The position numbers and the translations under genes were made by a program. Under the pieces are notes generated by a model that saw only the letters and a list, made by a program, of their open reading frames with translations, ran no database searches and was not told the origin of the DNA. Source: Phycisphaerae bacterium (lineage in GTDB: Bacteria > Planctomycetota > Phycisphaerae > JAAYCJ01). From it: a stretch of DNA of 33,413 nt. Below are positions 6,169 through 14,936 of this stretch, one piece after another. Position 1 is the stretch's first letter. Every line of letters begins with the position of its first letter. Where the stretch lies: contig JAAYCJ010000281.1 in assembly GCA_012729815.1 (NCBI GenBank), positions 1 through 33,413 of the forward strand, in the 5' to 3' direction.

Positions 6169-8703
6169 TCAGGGCTGCTGAACGTACGGCTGACCCGCAG
6201 TGTAGAGGTCCAGACGGCCCTGCAGTTCCCCCAGAACCTCTTGGCGACCCTTCTGGCGGCAGAGCACGATCGCCCGGCTTACCAGTTCCCGCGCCTCGTC
6301 GAACTGCCCCGCCGCCGCCAACGCCGCCGCCAAGGTGTCCAATACCGCCGGATCACTCCCATCGGTCAGCGCATGGGCCTTGCGGGCCAGATCAACCGCC
6401 TCTGCGGGAGCCGATATCGCCGGAACCGTCGCCAGCAGCCACGCCAGGGCATTCAGCATCTCCGGCTGGTCCGGTTTCAGAGCCACCGCCTGTCGATAGG
6501 CCGTCGCCGCGGCGTTCATCTGCCCAAGCCTCTCGAGAACCTGCCCAAGCCGATAGTGGGCCGAGGCCAGTTCCGGATTCCCCTCAATGGCCAGACGATA
6601 ATGCTCCGCCGCCGCCTCAGGCTGCCCACGAACCGCCAGCACATCGGCCAGCAGCGCGTGGACCTCCGGCTGGTTCGGGTCGATCTCCAGCGACCGACCG
6701 AACAGCTCGGCCGCCTGATCGTACTGCTGTTGCTTATAGAGCAACAATCCCAGGCGGCTTGCCGCCTCCGTATTGTCTGGACAAAGCCGCAATGCCTCGC
6801 GGTAATGTCCAGCCGCCTCATCGACCTCTCCGGTTTCCACCAGTAGATGCCCCAGATGCAGGTGAGCTTCCGGATAGTCTCCCTTGATTTGCACCGCCCG
6901 CTTGGCCTGCTCGAGCGCATCGGTTATCAGCCCAAGCCGACCCAGAACCACCGCCAGGTTCACCCGCGCCCGATGATGAGACGGCACCAGCCTCAGCGCC
7001 TCTTCGTAATGCTCCCGCGCCGCTTCGAACTCCCCCAGTTCCGCCTGCACCAAGCCAAGGTTGAAGTGCGCCTCGCTGTAGTCCGGCTTGAGCTCCAGGG
7101 CAACCCGGTAGTCCGCGATCGCCTCAGCGGTCTTCCCCTGCCGGGCCAGCACGAACGCCCGGCCGAAATAGGCATCCGGTAGGTCCGGCCGCAGCTCCGC
7201 CGTCCGCGCAAACTCCTCCACCGCCAGATCCAACTGGTCCCGATCCACCGCGTGGTGGGCCAACGCAAAGTGCAGTTCCGCTTCGTAGTCGAGCCGTTCC
7301 TCGCAGAACGGCCCAGCCGCGACGCCCGCTACCACGATCACCAAAGCCAGCCCCACCACCGCCATCAGCCGCCGGATACGACGCCTTTGGATCGCCTCGA
7401 CCAAGCCCACCACTCCGGCCCCCGCCAAGACGGCTAGTACCGGTACCACCGGCACGCGATACCGCGCGGTCACGAACACCGCCACCACCGCCAGCGGGTA
7501 GAGCACCACGAACAGCACCACCGGCCCCGGAATCCGCCGCCCGTACAGCGCCGCGCCTATCGCCGCCATCGGCAAGAGCAGGCCAAAGGGAAACCCAAAC
7601 TCCCCGACCTTCCACGCCAGCCCGGACAGCAGCGCGGACCATCTCCTGTACAGATACATGTCCACGTTCCGCGGCAGTTCCCGCGACGTGACGAAACGCA
7701 AACCCTTTTCCCATAACCCACTTAGGAATGCCGCGGGTTGCTCGGTGGCAAAGTCCAGCACCTGGCGGTTGAAAAACCGCTGCTCCTCCCACAGCCCCAC
7801 CGCTCCGTGCCGGGCGGGCAGGCCCACCAGATCGTCCCACGACTGGCCCGGACGGACGTTGAGGGTTCGACAGACGTCCGGATTGTTGCCGATGTAGAGG
7901 TTGATCCCTCCGCTGGCCGGCAGGACGGCGAATTTGCCCGTGGCCTGGCGGTCCAGCAGGGCCACCGGCACCGAGCCCACGGCAAACCCGCCCGCTCCGG
8001 CAAGCAAAACGGCCGCCGTCCGCCGCCGATCCGCGTTGCGGATCATCACCAGGGCCAGCCAGATCGCCCCGGCGGCCACAAAGGGCAAAAAGGTCGGGCG
8101 CGTCAGCACCGCCGCCGCGGCCGCCAGTCCCAGAACCAGTCCGGCCGGCAAGGTCTTCCGCTCCGCCGTCCGCAGGAACAGCAGGACCATCGCCACCGAC
8201 CAGAACGCAGCCAGACCCGCCGCCACTAACTCACCCTCAAAGAATATCAGCGGTCCGTAGAAGGCGACCGCGACGGCTGCGATCACTCCAACCGGCCAGC
8301 CGAACGCCTTCCGTCCCAGCCGGAACGTCAGCGCGCACGTGATCGCCCCGATCACCGCCTGGACGATCTTCGCCCAGACCATCGAGCCGCCGGTCACCGC
8401 GTACACCGTGCCCAGAAACGTCGGGTACAGAAACGGCTGCCAGAAAAACCGATCGTCGAATCCCTGTCCCGCCGCCAGGTCGCGGGCCATCCGATCGTAG
8501 GTGTAGGCGTCGACCACCGGCGACTCGAACGTCGGGTTCTCGGCGCTCTCATACAGGTAAGCCAGCCGGACCGCCAAGGCCAGCAGGAACATCACCACGG
8601 CTGCCCGCCACGGACGACGGCGACGGGACGGGTTCGACGGGGCCTCGTTGGCTGGAGGCGCCGCCTTCGTCGCATTCCGAACTCGTGCCCGCTTTACCGT
8701 CAT
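6169..8703 (-). CDS. GT39-like membrane glycosyltransferase fused to TPR repeats
   Basis: An 844-residue two-part protein. The first about 460 residues begin with a basic cytoplasmic tail, one membrane helix near 32-50, then a periplasmic loop carrying the acidic residues expected of the PMT/ArnT (GT39/GT83) family (V-V-D-A-Y-T-Y-D), followed by roughly ten further hydrophobic segments. These enzymes transfer a sugar from a polyprenyl-phosphate donor to protein or lipid on the outer face of the inner membrane. The remaining about 370 residues hold about nine tandem TPR units (repeats of A-x-x-x-Y-x-x-A-L-x-L-x-P-D), which would lie outside the membrane and bind a protein partner or substrate. 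The ATG at 8703 starts a monocistronic, divergent gene. The target is unknown; protein O-glycosylation is one possibility. Confidence 0.8.
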   Translation of the reverse strand: MTVKRARVRNATKAAPPANEAPSNPSRRRRPWRAAVVMFLLALAVRLAYLYESAENPTFESPVVDAYTYDRMARDLAAGQGFDDRFFWQPFLYPTFLGTVYAVTGGSMVWAKIVQAVIGAITCALTFRLGRKAFGWPVGVIAAVAVAFYGPLIFFEGELVAAGLAAFWSVAMVLLFLRTAERKTLPAGLVLGLAAAAAVLTRPTFLPFVAAGAIWLALVMIRNADRRRTAAVLLAGAGGFAVGSVPVALLDRQATGKFAVLPASGGINLYIGNNPDVCRTLNVRPGQSWDDLVGLPARHGAVGLWEEQRFFNRQVLDFATEQPAAFLSGLWEKGLRFVTSRELPRNVDMYLYRRWSALLSGLAWKVGEFGFPFGLLLPMAAIGAALYGRRIPGPVVLFVVLYPLAVVAVFVTARYRVPVVPVLAVLAGAGVVGLVEAIQRRRIRRLMAVVGLALVIVVAGVAAGPFCEERLDYEAELHFALAHHAVDRDQLDLAVEEFARTAELRPDLPDAYFGRAFVLARQGKTAEAIADYRVALELKPDYSEAHFNLGLVQAELGEFEAAREHYEEALRLVPSHHRARVNLAVVLGRLGLITDALEQAKRAVQIKGDYPEAHLHLGHLLVETGEVDEAAGHYREALRLCPDNTEAASRLGLLLYKQQQYDQAAELFGRSLEIDPNQPEVHALLADVLAVRGQPEAAAEHYRLAIEGNPELASAHYRLGQVLERLGQMNAAATAYRQAVALKPDQPEMLNALAWLLATVPAISAPAEAVDLARKAHALTDGSDPAVLDTLAAALAAAGQFDEARELVSRAIVLCRQKGRQEVLGELQGRLDLYTAGQPYVQQP

Positions 8704-8739
8704 CGCTTCGGCGGTCTCCAGCCGTCCCCGACGCCGCCC

Positions 8740-8768
8740 ATACTACTGGAGCCGCACCGATCGTGCAA
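8740..8768 (-). promoter_or_regulatory. Candidate promoter of the GT39-TPR gene
   Basis: TTGCAC (8768-8763), a 17-base spacer and TAGTAT (8745-8740) on the minus strand, ending 37 bases before the ATG. The boxes match the consensus moderately; the spacing is ideal. Confidence 0.35.
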
Positions 8769-8813
8769 GCCAGCCTATCCATCGCCACCCAACGCGGGTA
8801 TACTGTCGTATCT

Positions 8814-9293
8814 ATGAACTGGCTGAACTTCGGTATCGTCGCCTACGTGACCACGGTCCTGCAGACCGCTCTGGTTCCCGTTCTGCTGCCCGAGAGTTTT
8901 CAGCCGAACCTGTTCATCGTGGTCGCCGTCTACTATCTCCTGACCGCCCAGGACGAGCGGGTGCTGCTGGCGGCGCTGGTCTTGGGAGCGCTGGCGGACC
9001 TGTCCAGCCTCGCTCCACTCGGTTCGCAGACGGTGGCGTTCGCCGTCGTGGCCTGGTTCGTGCGGGCGATCAAACCGATCCTCTTCGCCGAACTGGCTAC
9101 TGCCCATGCCTTCGCCGCGGCGATCTCGTTCCTGGCGATGTTGATGGTCTACCGGCTGATTGCGGCGGTGGCCCCGGGAGGGGTGCCAACCGGATTGGGA
9201 GTATTCCAGGTCGCGCTCCAGGCTGCGGCGACCGCCCTGGCCGCCGCCCTGGTCCGCCAGTTCCTCGGACGCCGCCTGAAGCCCGGGCGGTGA
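8814..9293 (+). CDS. mreD: Rod shape-determining membrane protein MreD
   Basis: A 159-residue, very hydrophobic protein with about five or six membrane helices, matching MreD in length and pattern (N-terminal helix, then L-P-x-x-F-Q-P-N-L-F-I-V and an L-G-A-L-A-D-L motif at the third helix, where MreD has G-L-x-x-D). MreD is part of the elongasome that guides lateral wall synthesis. The ATG at 8814 precedes the first membrane helix; the frame is open upstream but would add an unlikely 43-residue tail. No clear ribosome site is seen, and a TATACT box at 8799-8804 lies only ten bases before the ATG, so a very short leader is possible. It is followed directly by mrdA and rodA. mreB and mreC, its usual upstream neighbours, are absent here. 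Confidence 0.8.
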   Translation: MNWLNFGIVAYVTTVLQTALVPVLLPESFQPNLFIVVAVYYLLTAQDERVLLAALVLGALADLSSLAPLGSQTVAFAVVAWFVRAIKPILFAELATAHAFAAAISFLAMLMVYRLIAAVAPGGVPTGLGVFQVALQAAATALAAALVRQFLGRRLKPGR

Positions 9294-9332
9294 AACCGGA
9301 TACAATAAGTAAAGCGTCAAGGCGAGCGGCTT

Positions 9333-11477
9333 GTGTTCAAGTCCCGGATCAAAATCCTGCTGCTGATCTCCGCGTTCGTCGGTGCGGCCCTCGTCGGCCG
9401 GCTGGCCAATCTTCAGGTGCGCCGCGCCGACCACTTCCGCACCGAACTTGAGACCCGCCGCGAGCCGATGTACCTGCCCATCCCAGCCAACCGTGGGCGA
9501 ATCCTGGCCAGAACGGCCGGCGGACGCGGGACCGCGGAACTGGTCACCAATCGTCCCGCCTTCGAACTGGGCGTGCTGTACCCCGCTATGAAACCGGATG
9601 GGCAGTGGGTCAGCCAGTGCCTGCGCGAGATGCGCAAGGAGTATCGCAACGCCAGCCAGCCCTCCCGTCCAAACGATGAGTTCCTTCGCCAGGAACTGGA
9701 CCGGCGGCTCGCACGGTTCTGGTCCGATCTGGCCGAACTGATCGTTGTGCCGCCGGGTGAGTTGGAGGCTCGCTGCCGCAACACGATCGAGATCGTCAGC
9801 CGCATCCGCAAAGCGGTCGAAGCCCGTCACGGCCCGGCCGACTATCCGCTGGCTGAGGAACGCTTGCTCCACCCGATCGCCACCGATCTGACCGAGGCCG
9901 ACGCCGTCCGGCTGCGGATGGCCCTGGTCGATCAGCCGTGGGCGGTCGTTTTGCCCAGCCGGTCGCGCGTCTACTGCCGCGGCCAGACCCTCTGCCACCT
10001 CCTGGGACGAAGCCGCGCCCTGCCCGGATCGGCCCGGAAAACCTCCGAAAAGCAGGATCATGACTATCTGCCCGGCGAAGTTCGCGGCATCAGCGGCCTG
10101 GAGCTGGCCTGCGAGACGCAGCTTAAGGGCCATCGCGGCTGGGCGCAACTGGCCGACCCGCCTCAACGTGAGGTCGAACCGGTCGACGGCCACGATATCT
10201 TGCTGACCATCGACCTGGATCTCCAGGAGTATGTCGAGGAACTTCTGGAACAGCGGCTGATCGAGCTGCGCCGCCCGGAACCGGAAGGCTCGCCGCGCGA
10301 CTATCCCACCGGGGCGGCTGCGGTCGTACTCGACCTTCGCGACCAGAGCCTTCTGGCCCTGGCTTCGGTTCCACGATTCGATCCAGCCCGGTACGGCGAG
10401 GAGTTCGAAGCCCTCAAGGACGACTACAAGGGCAAGCCCATGTTCAACCGCGCCCTGATGGGCCAGTACCCGCCCGGCTCGATCATCAAACCGGCGGTGG
10501 CCCAGATCGCTCTGGACCGCCGGGCGATCGGGTTCGACCGGACCTTCACCTGCGAACCGCACGCCCAAATGGACCCGTCGATCAAAGCCTTCCGCTGCTG
10601 GCAGCCGGCGGGCCACGGAACGCTCGACGTGGTCGGCGGCATCGCCCACAGTTGCGACATCTTCTTCTACCACGTCGGTCAGGCGATCGGGGCCGAACGG
10701 CTGGCGGAGTGCTACCGCATCTACGGCCTCGGAGCCAAGCCGCCCGGCACCTTCGGCGACGAGGCGCACCGGTTCCCGCTGTTCTGCTACGCCGGCCGCG
10801 TGCCGACTCCCGAGTGGGTCCAGCGCCGCCACCAGCGCGGCATGAGCGTCGGCGACGCGTGGAACATGGCGATCGGCCAGGGCGATCTGCTGGTCACGCC
10901 GCTCCAGGCGGCCGTGATGCTCTCAGCCCTGCTGACCGACGAGTTGAGGCCGGTCCGTTTGATCGAGGAACGGCCCAACCCGCCGATCGCCCGGCTGAAC
11001 CACGACGCGCGGGCCCTGCGGCTGGTGCGAGAGGGTATGGACAGGGTGATCAACGACCGGTCGGCGACCGCCTACGAGTACGCCCACAGCGACCGCGTGC
11101 GCCTGGCGGGCAAGACCGGCTCGGCCGAGGCCGACCTGATCAAGCTCTGGAAGGTCTCCTACACCGTCTTCCGCGACGGTCTGCCGCAGCGGCGGGATGA
11201 CTACGCCTTCGACCGCCAGCGGTTCGTCCAGGATACGCTCGCCGTCGAACCCGAAGCCGCCGATTTCACCTACGAACGCGTGGTCTATCCGACCGTCGCC
11301 GACGAGGAGGAACGCGAGTCGCTGGCCCATGCCTGGTTCATGGGCTACGCTCCAGCCGATCGGCCGCGGGTCGCCGTCGTCGTCCTGATCGAATACGGCA
11401 TGGCCGGCGGTTCCGCCGCCGGGCCGGTCTTTCGCGATATCGCCCACAAGTGCCTCGAATTGGGATACCTGAACTAA
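9333..11477 (+). CDS. mrdA: Penicillin-binding protein 2 (class B transpeptidase)
   Basis: A 714-residue peptidoglycan transpeptidase of the elongation complex. One N-terminal membrane helix (about 7-24) is followed by the PBP dimerisation domain with the R-x3-M-x2-P-I-P-x-N-R-G-x-I-L motif near 43-58. The transpeptidase motifs are all present: S383-I-I-K386 (SxxK, acyl-enzyme serine), S440-C-D442 (SxN/D) and K594-T-G-S. It is longer than the E. coli enzyme (633 residues); an Arg-rich insertion between about 100 and 200 and segments around KTG account for the excess. Translation starts at a GTG (9333) just before the membrane helix, with a weak AAGGCGAG upstream. It sits 39 bases after mreD and one base before rodA, an operon typical of rod-shape genes. 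Confidence 0.93.
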   Translation: MFKSRIKILLLISAFVGAALVGRLANLQVRRADHFRTELETRREPMYLPIPANRGRILARTAGGRGTAELVTNRPAFELGVLYPAMKPDGQWVSQCLREMRKEYRNASQPSRPNDEFLRQELDRRLARFWSDLAELIVVPPGELEARCRNTIEIVSRIRKAVEARHGPADYPLAEERLLHPIATDLTEADAVRLRMALVDQPWAVVLPSRSRVYCRGQTLCHLLGRSRALPGSARKTSEKQDHDYLPGEVRGISGLELACETQLKGHRGWAQLADPPQREVEPVDGHDILLTIDLDLQEYVEELLEQRLIELRRPEPEGSPRDYPTGAAAVVLDLRDQSLLALASVPRFDPARYGEEFEALKDDYKGKPMFNRALMGQYPPGSIIKPAVAQIALDRRAIGFDRTFTCEPHAQMDPSIKAFRCWQPAGHGTLDVVGGIAHSCDIFFYHVGQAIGAERLAECYRIYGLGAKPPGTFGDEAHRFPLFCYAGRVPTPEWVQRRHQRGMSVGDAWNMAIGQGDLLVTPLQAAVMLSALLTDELRPVRLIEERPNPPIARLNHDARALRLVREGMDRVINDRSATAYEYAHSDRVRLAGKTGSAEADLIKLWKVSYTVFRDGLPQRRDDYAFDRQRFVQDTLAVEPEAADFTYERVVYPTVADEEERESLAHAWFMGYAPADRPRVAVVVLIEYGMAGGSAAGPVFRDIAHKCLELGYLN

Positions 11478-11478
11478 G

Positions 11479-12753
11479 ATGCGAGCCAACGGCTGGTCCA
11501 TCACGGCGCTCCTGAAGCTCTCGCCCGCCTCGTGGGCGATCATCCTCGCCTCGGTCACCCTCTCGCTGATCGGCCTGATCGTCTTTGCCCGGCTCGCCGA
11601 CGGGACCGGGCCGACCTCGACATTTGCCCCCGGCTATCTGAAGCGCCAGGCCGCGTACCTGGCCGTCTCGCTGATCGCGATGCTGGCGGTCAGCAAGATC
11701 AGTTACCTTCGCATCGGCCGGTGGGCCTATCCGCTTTTCGCCCTGACCATCGCGCTGCTCTTCGCCGTGCTGGTCTTCGGGCATCTCGGCCAGTCGGCGC
11801 CGGTCGTCAAGGACGTTTTCCCGAAGATCAACGGTTCGTGCCGCTGGATCAAGCTCCCCTTCTTCCAGATCCAGCCGTCCGAGCTCGTCAAGATCAGCTA
11901 CATCCTGGCCCTGGCGATGTACCTGCGCTACCGGAGCAACTACCGTCGGTTTCTCGGGCTGATCGAGCCGTTCGCCTTCACGCTTCTTCCGATGATCCTG
12001 ATCCTGCTCGAACCGGACCTGGGCACGGTGATGCTGCTGTTTCCGGTCCTCTTTCTGACGCTCTTCGCAGCGGGGGCCAAGACGCGGCACCTGGTGGCGA
12101 TCGTCGCCCTGATGGTGCTGGCCTCGCCGCTGCTCTACTTCAAGATGGCCGACTATCAAAAGGGCCGTCTGGCCGGCGTGCTGCTTCAATCGCCCAAGGT
12201 CCGCGCCTACCTGGAGCAGCATCCGCGGGTCAAGCAGGCCGTCTGCCCGGGCGAATCGCTTCGCCGATGGGAGCCGCGACAGGGCTATCAGCTTCACCAC
12301 TCGAAGATGGCCGTCGGCTCCGGCGGCGTGCTGGGTTTTCCCGGCGGACCGGGCCCGTACACCTCCGGCGCCTATCACCTGCCCGAATCGCACAACGATT
12401 TTGTCTTCTCGATCATCGGCCACCAGTTCGGCTTCGTCGGCAGCCTCCTGGTGATCGGGCTCTACGGGATCATCGTGGTCTCGCTGATCGAGATCGCCGG
12501 CGTGGTGGTCGAACCGTTCGGACGGCTGATCGTGGTCGGGACGTTCGCGATGATTCTGACCCAGGCGGCGATCAACATGGCCATGACCATCGGGCTGATG
12601 CCGATCACCGGCGTGACCCTGCCGTTTGTCAGTTACGGCGGAAGCAGCTTGCTTACGTTCTTTATTCTGATAGGCTTGTGCGTGTCGGTCGATCGGACCC
12701 GTCCGGTGGTGATGGGCCCGCGGCCGTTCGAGTTTCCGGATGACGACGCATGA
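11479..12753 (+). CDS. rodA: Lipid II polymerase of the SEDS family, RodA
   Basis: A 424-residue polytopic membrane protein with about ten helices. SEDS signatures are visible: N-G-S-C-R-W-I-K-L with Q-P-S-E-L-V-K-I, E-P-D-L-G-T-V after the following helix, and the C-terminal P-F-V-S-Y-G-G-S-S-L. It polymerises lipid II into glycan strands with PBP2 as partner. An extracytoplasmic loop between helices (about 225-300) is enlarged and contains the H-N-D-F-V-F-S-I-I-G element that in this family is written S-x-T-D-F-I or close to it. It starts one base after mrdA and its stop overlaps the ATG of the next gene (ATGA), so the three are translationally linked. Confidence 0.92.
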   Translation: MRANGWSITALLKLSPASWAIILASVTLSLIGLIVFARLADGTGPTSTFAPGYLKRQAAYLAVSLIAMLAVSKISYLRIGRWAYPLFALTIALLFAVLVFGHLGQSAPVVKDVFPKINGSCRWIKLPFFQIQPSELVKISYILALAMYLRYRSNYRRFLGLIEPFAFTLLPMILILLEPDLGTVMLLFPVLFLTLFAAGAKTRHLVAIVALMVLASPLLYFKMADYQKGRLAGVLLQSPKVRAYLEQHPRVKQAVCPGESLRRWEPRQGYQLHHSKMAVGSGGVLGFPGGPGPYTSGAYHLPESHNDFVFSIIGHQFGFVGSLLVIGLYGIIVVSLIEIAGVVVEPFGRLIVVGTFAMILTQAAINMAMTIGLMPITGVTLPFVSYGGSSLLTFFILIGLCVSVDRTRPVVMGPRPFEFPDDDA

Positions 12754-13586
12754 CGGCAACGCCGAAGACCATCGACATTCCGTTCAGCGACGGCTATGCC
12801 GCCCGAGCCCGGTTCTGGCCGGGCGAAAAGGCGGCCGTGCTGTATCTGCACGGCATCCAGTCGCACGGGTTGTGGTTCGAAGCCTCGGCTGGTTATTTGG
12901 CCGAACAGGGCTACGCCGTGCTTCTGCCCGATCGTCGCGGCAGCGGCCTGAACCGCGAGGCCCGCGGCGACGTGCGGCACTTTCGCCGGTGGATCGCCGA
13001 CACAGCCGAACTGGCCCGCGACCTGGCCCATCGCACCGGTAAGCCGAAAGTCCACCTGCTGGCGGTCAGTTGGGGCGGCAAGCTCGCCGCCGCCGCCGCC
13101 CAGGCCCATCCGGAGCTGTTCGCCAGCCTCACGCTGGTCACCCCGGGCATCTTTCCAGCCGTCGATCTGCCGCTGGCGGTCAAGATCCACATCGCCCTCT
13201 CGATCTTCGCACGGCCACGAAAGCCATTCCCGATCCCCCTCAACGAACCACAGCTCTTCACTGATAATCCGGTCCGCCAGCGGTTCATCGAGACGGATGA
13301 GAACCGCCTGACCCGCGTGACCGCCCGGTTCCTCGGCCATTCGATCCTGCTCGACCGCCGCGTGCGGATCGCCGACCTGCACTTCCCGTTCCCGGTCAAG
13401 CTGTATCTGGCGGGGCATGAGCGGATCATCGACAACCCGCGGACGCTCCGCCTGTACCGAAGCTGGCGGGCACCGCGCAAGGCGCTGGCCTGCTACGACG
13501 ATGCCTGTCACACCCTCGAATTCGAACCCGATCCGTCGGCTTATCTGGCCGACCTGAAGGAGTGGATGGATGAAGTCTCCGCGTAG
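12750..13586 (+). CDS. Alpha/beta hydrolase, lysophospholipase/lipase-like
   Basis: A 278-residue soluble hydrolase. The H34-G-I oxyanion element, a nucleophile elbow A-V-S107-W-G-G, an acid candidate in A-G-H-E-R-I-I-D and a terminal C-H-T-L-E His give a full catalytic triad in the order of the serine-aminopeptidase S33 / monoacylglycerol-lipase group. There is no signal peptide, so it is probably cytoplasmic. The start overlaps the rodA stop by four bases, and its own end overlaps the next hydrolase gene by 17 bases. The substrate is not evident; an acyl ester of lipid or of wall intermediates is only a guess from position. Confidence 0.8.
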   Translation: MTATPKTIDIPFSDGYAARARFWPGEKAAVLYLHGIQSHGLWFEASAGYLAEQGYAVLLPDRRGSGLNREARGDVRHFRRWIADTAELARDLAHRTGKPKVHLLAVSWGGKLAAAAAQAHPELFASLTLVTPGIFPAVDLPLAVKIHIALSIFARPRKPFPIPLNEPQLFTDNPVRQRFIETDENRLTRVTARFLGHSILLDRRVRIADLHFPFPVKLYLAGHERIIDNPRTLRLYRSWRAPRKALACYDDACHTLEFEPDPSAYLADLKEWMDEVSA

Positions 13587-14838
13587 GGCGTCTTTCGCCC
13601 GGCTCGCCGCGTTCGGCGCACTCGTTCTGGTCTGCTCCGGATGCGCCCAGCAGGTGCAGCGAATCCTGCCGCAGCCCGAGCTGCCCCCCCGCGAGAGCCA
13701 CTGGGTCGATACCGACGACAACTGGACGCTGCACGTGTGGCACTATCCGCCGGTCCAACTGTCTGACGCGAAGGATCCGGTGATCCTCTGCCACGGCCTG
13801 AGCCACAATAACAGCTACTGGGACGTCGCCTCGTCCGTCTCGCTGGCCCGCCATCTTCAGCGCAGCGGTTACGACGTCTGGAACGTCTCGCTGCGCGGGA
13901 CCGGCCAGTCAACCAAACCCAAGCTCAACCAGCTCAAGCAGCTCTTCCGCCTCAACGTCTCGGTGTTCAATCCGGCCGGACTGGTCAATCGTCAGCCGGC
14001 CCTTCTGCGGATGAACTGGACCGTCGATGATCACATCCACTACGACCTGCCCGCGGTAATCGATTACGTCCGGCGGACCACCGGTCACCGGCAGGTGCAC
14101 TGGATCGGCCACAGCATGGGCGCGATGGTCATGTTCGCCCACCTGGCCACCGGCGATCCCTCAGCCATCAATTCGTTCGTCGGTGTCTCCGGACCGATGC
14201 TGCTGGTGCGGCCGGGCAACGACGTCTATGAACTGATGGCCCAGCAGGCGGATTTCGTCCGCATCGGCAACCTCGCCGCCGGCACGAACTTCCGCGCCGT
14301 CGTCGGCACGCTGACCGGCTCGCTGTCCAACACCAAGATCGATGAGCTCTTCATGAACGACAGGAACGTCGATACCGGCGTGCTGCATGCGTTCTATTAC
14401 ACCTGCGAGGAGGACATCTCGCCCGGCCAGCTCGACCAGCTCATCCGCTACCTCAAGACCGGCCACTTCCACAGCTACGACGGCAAGATCGACTACACCG
14501 CCCTCGTCGAGAAGATCGAGACGCCGACCTTTCAACTCGTCGGCCAGCTCGACAACATGATCGACCCCGGCTGCGCCAAGGTCATCCACGAGCGGCTCGC
14601 CTCGGCCGACAAGCGGTTCCGCATGTTCGGCACGATCAACGGCCACGCCGCCAACTACGGCCACGACGACATCATACTCGGCCGGCACGCCGCCGCCGAC
14701 GTCTTTCCCGAAATCACCGCCTGGCTCAACGACCATCCGGCGAGCCAACCCACCACGCAGCCGACCACTACCACTCGCCCGTCGCTCCTGCCGCGATTGC
14801 CGCTCCTCAACGAAATCCTGCCGGCCAGGAAGCAGTAG
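13570..14838 (+). CDS. Alpha/beta hydrolase, lipoprotein-like
   Basis: A 422-residue hydrolase with a basic start, a hydrophobic stretch and the sequence V-C-S-G-C25, which resembles a lipobox although Cys at -3 is atypical. If processed, the protein is anchored outside the cytoplasm. The hydrolase core shows C-H-G-L at the oxyanion site, the nucleophile elbow G-H-S182-M-G, an acid in Q-L-D-N-M-I-D and a late N-G-H-A-A-N His, as in acid-lipase/PHA-depolymerase-like enzymes. The C-terminus is a Thr/Pro/Gln-rich linker. It overlaps the preceding hydrolase gene by 17 bases, so it belongs to the mreD-mrdA-rodA run. The substrate is unknown. Confidence 0.78.
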   Translation: MKSPRRASFARLAAFGALVLVCSGCAQQVQRILPQPELPPRESHWVDTDDNWTLHVWHYPPVQLSDAKDPVILCHGLSHNNSYWDVASSVSLARHLQRSGYDVWNVSLRGTGQSTKPKLNQLKQLFRLNVSVFNPAGLVNRQPALLRMNWTVDDHIHYDLPAVIDYVRRTTGHRQVHWIGHSMGAMVMFAHLATGDPSAINSFVGVSGPMLLVRPGNDVYELMAQQADFVRIGNLAAGTNFRAVVGTLTGSLSNTKIDELFMNDRNVDTGVLHAFYYTCEEDISPGQLDQLIRYLKTGHFHSYDGKIDYTALVEKIETPTFQLVGQLDNMIDPGCAKVIHERLASADKRFRMFGTINGHAANYGHDDIILGRHAAADVFPEITAWLNDHPASQPTTQPTTTTRPSLLPRLPLLNEILPARKQ

Positions 14839-14865
14839 GACGTGATCGCCCCTCTTGGAGAGCGA

Positions 14866-14907
14866 GATCGTGAAGGAGCGGGGTCTGTGACCTTCTCGTT
14901 CACGATC
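14866..14907. terminator. Convergent-gene hairpin, possible bidirectional terminator
   Basis: GATCGTGAA (14866-14874) pairs perfectly with TTCACGATC (14899-14907), and a smaller GGTC-TGT-GACC stem lies inside. It sits in the 98-base gap between the plus-strand hydrolase and the minus-strand HEPN gene. There is no strong T-run, so termination is likely but unproven. Confidence 0.4.
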
Positions 14908-14936
14908 CGATACCCTGACGAGGAAGCAAAAGAAGA

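Noticed and set aside
8775-10832. A 685-codon open frame on the minus strand
   Set aside because: It is antisense to mreD and PBP2, whose catalytic motifs are all in the plus frame. Its composition is typical of an antisense frame in high-GC DNA.
11338-12759. A 473-codon minus-strand open frame
   Set aside because: It is the antisense of rodA and reads as a run of charged Arg, Asp, Gln and Glu residues without any domain.
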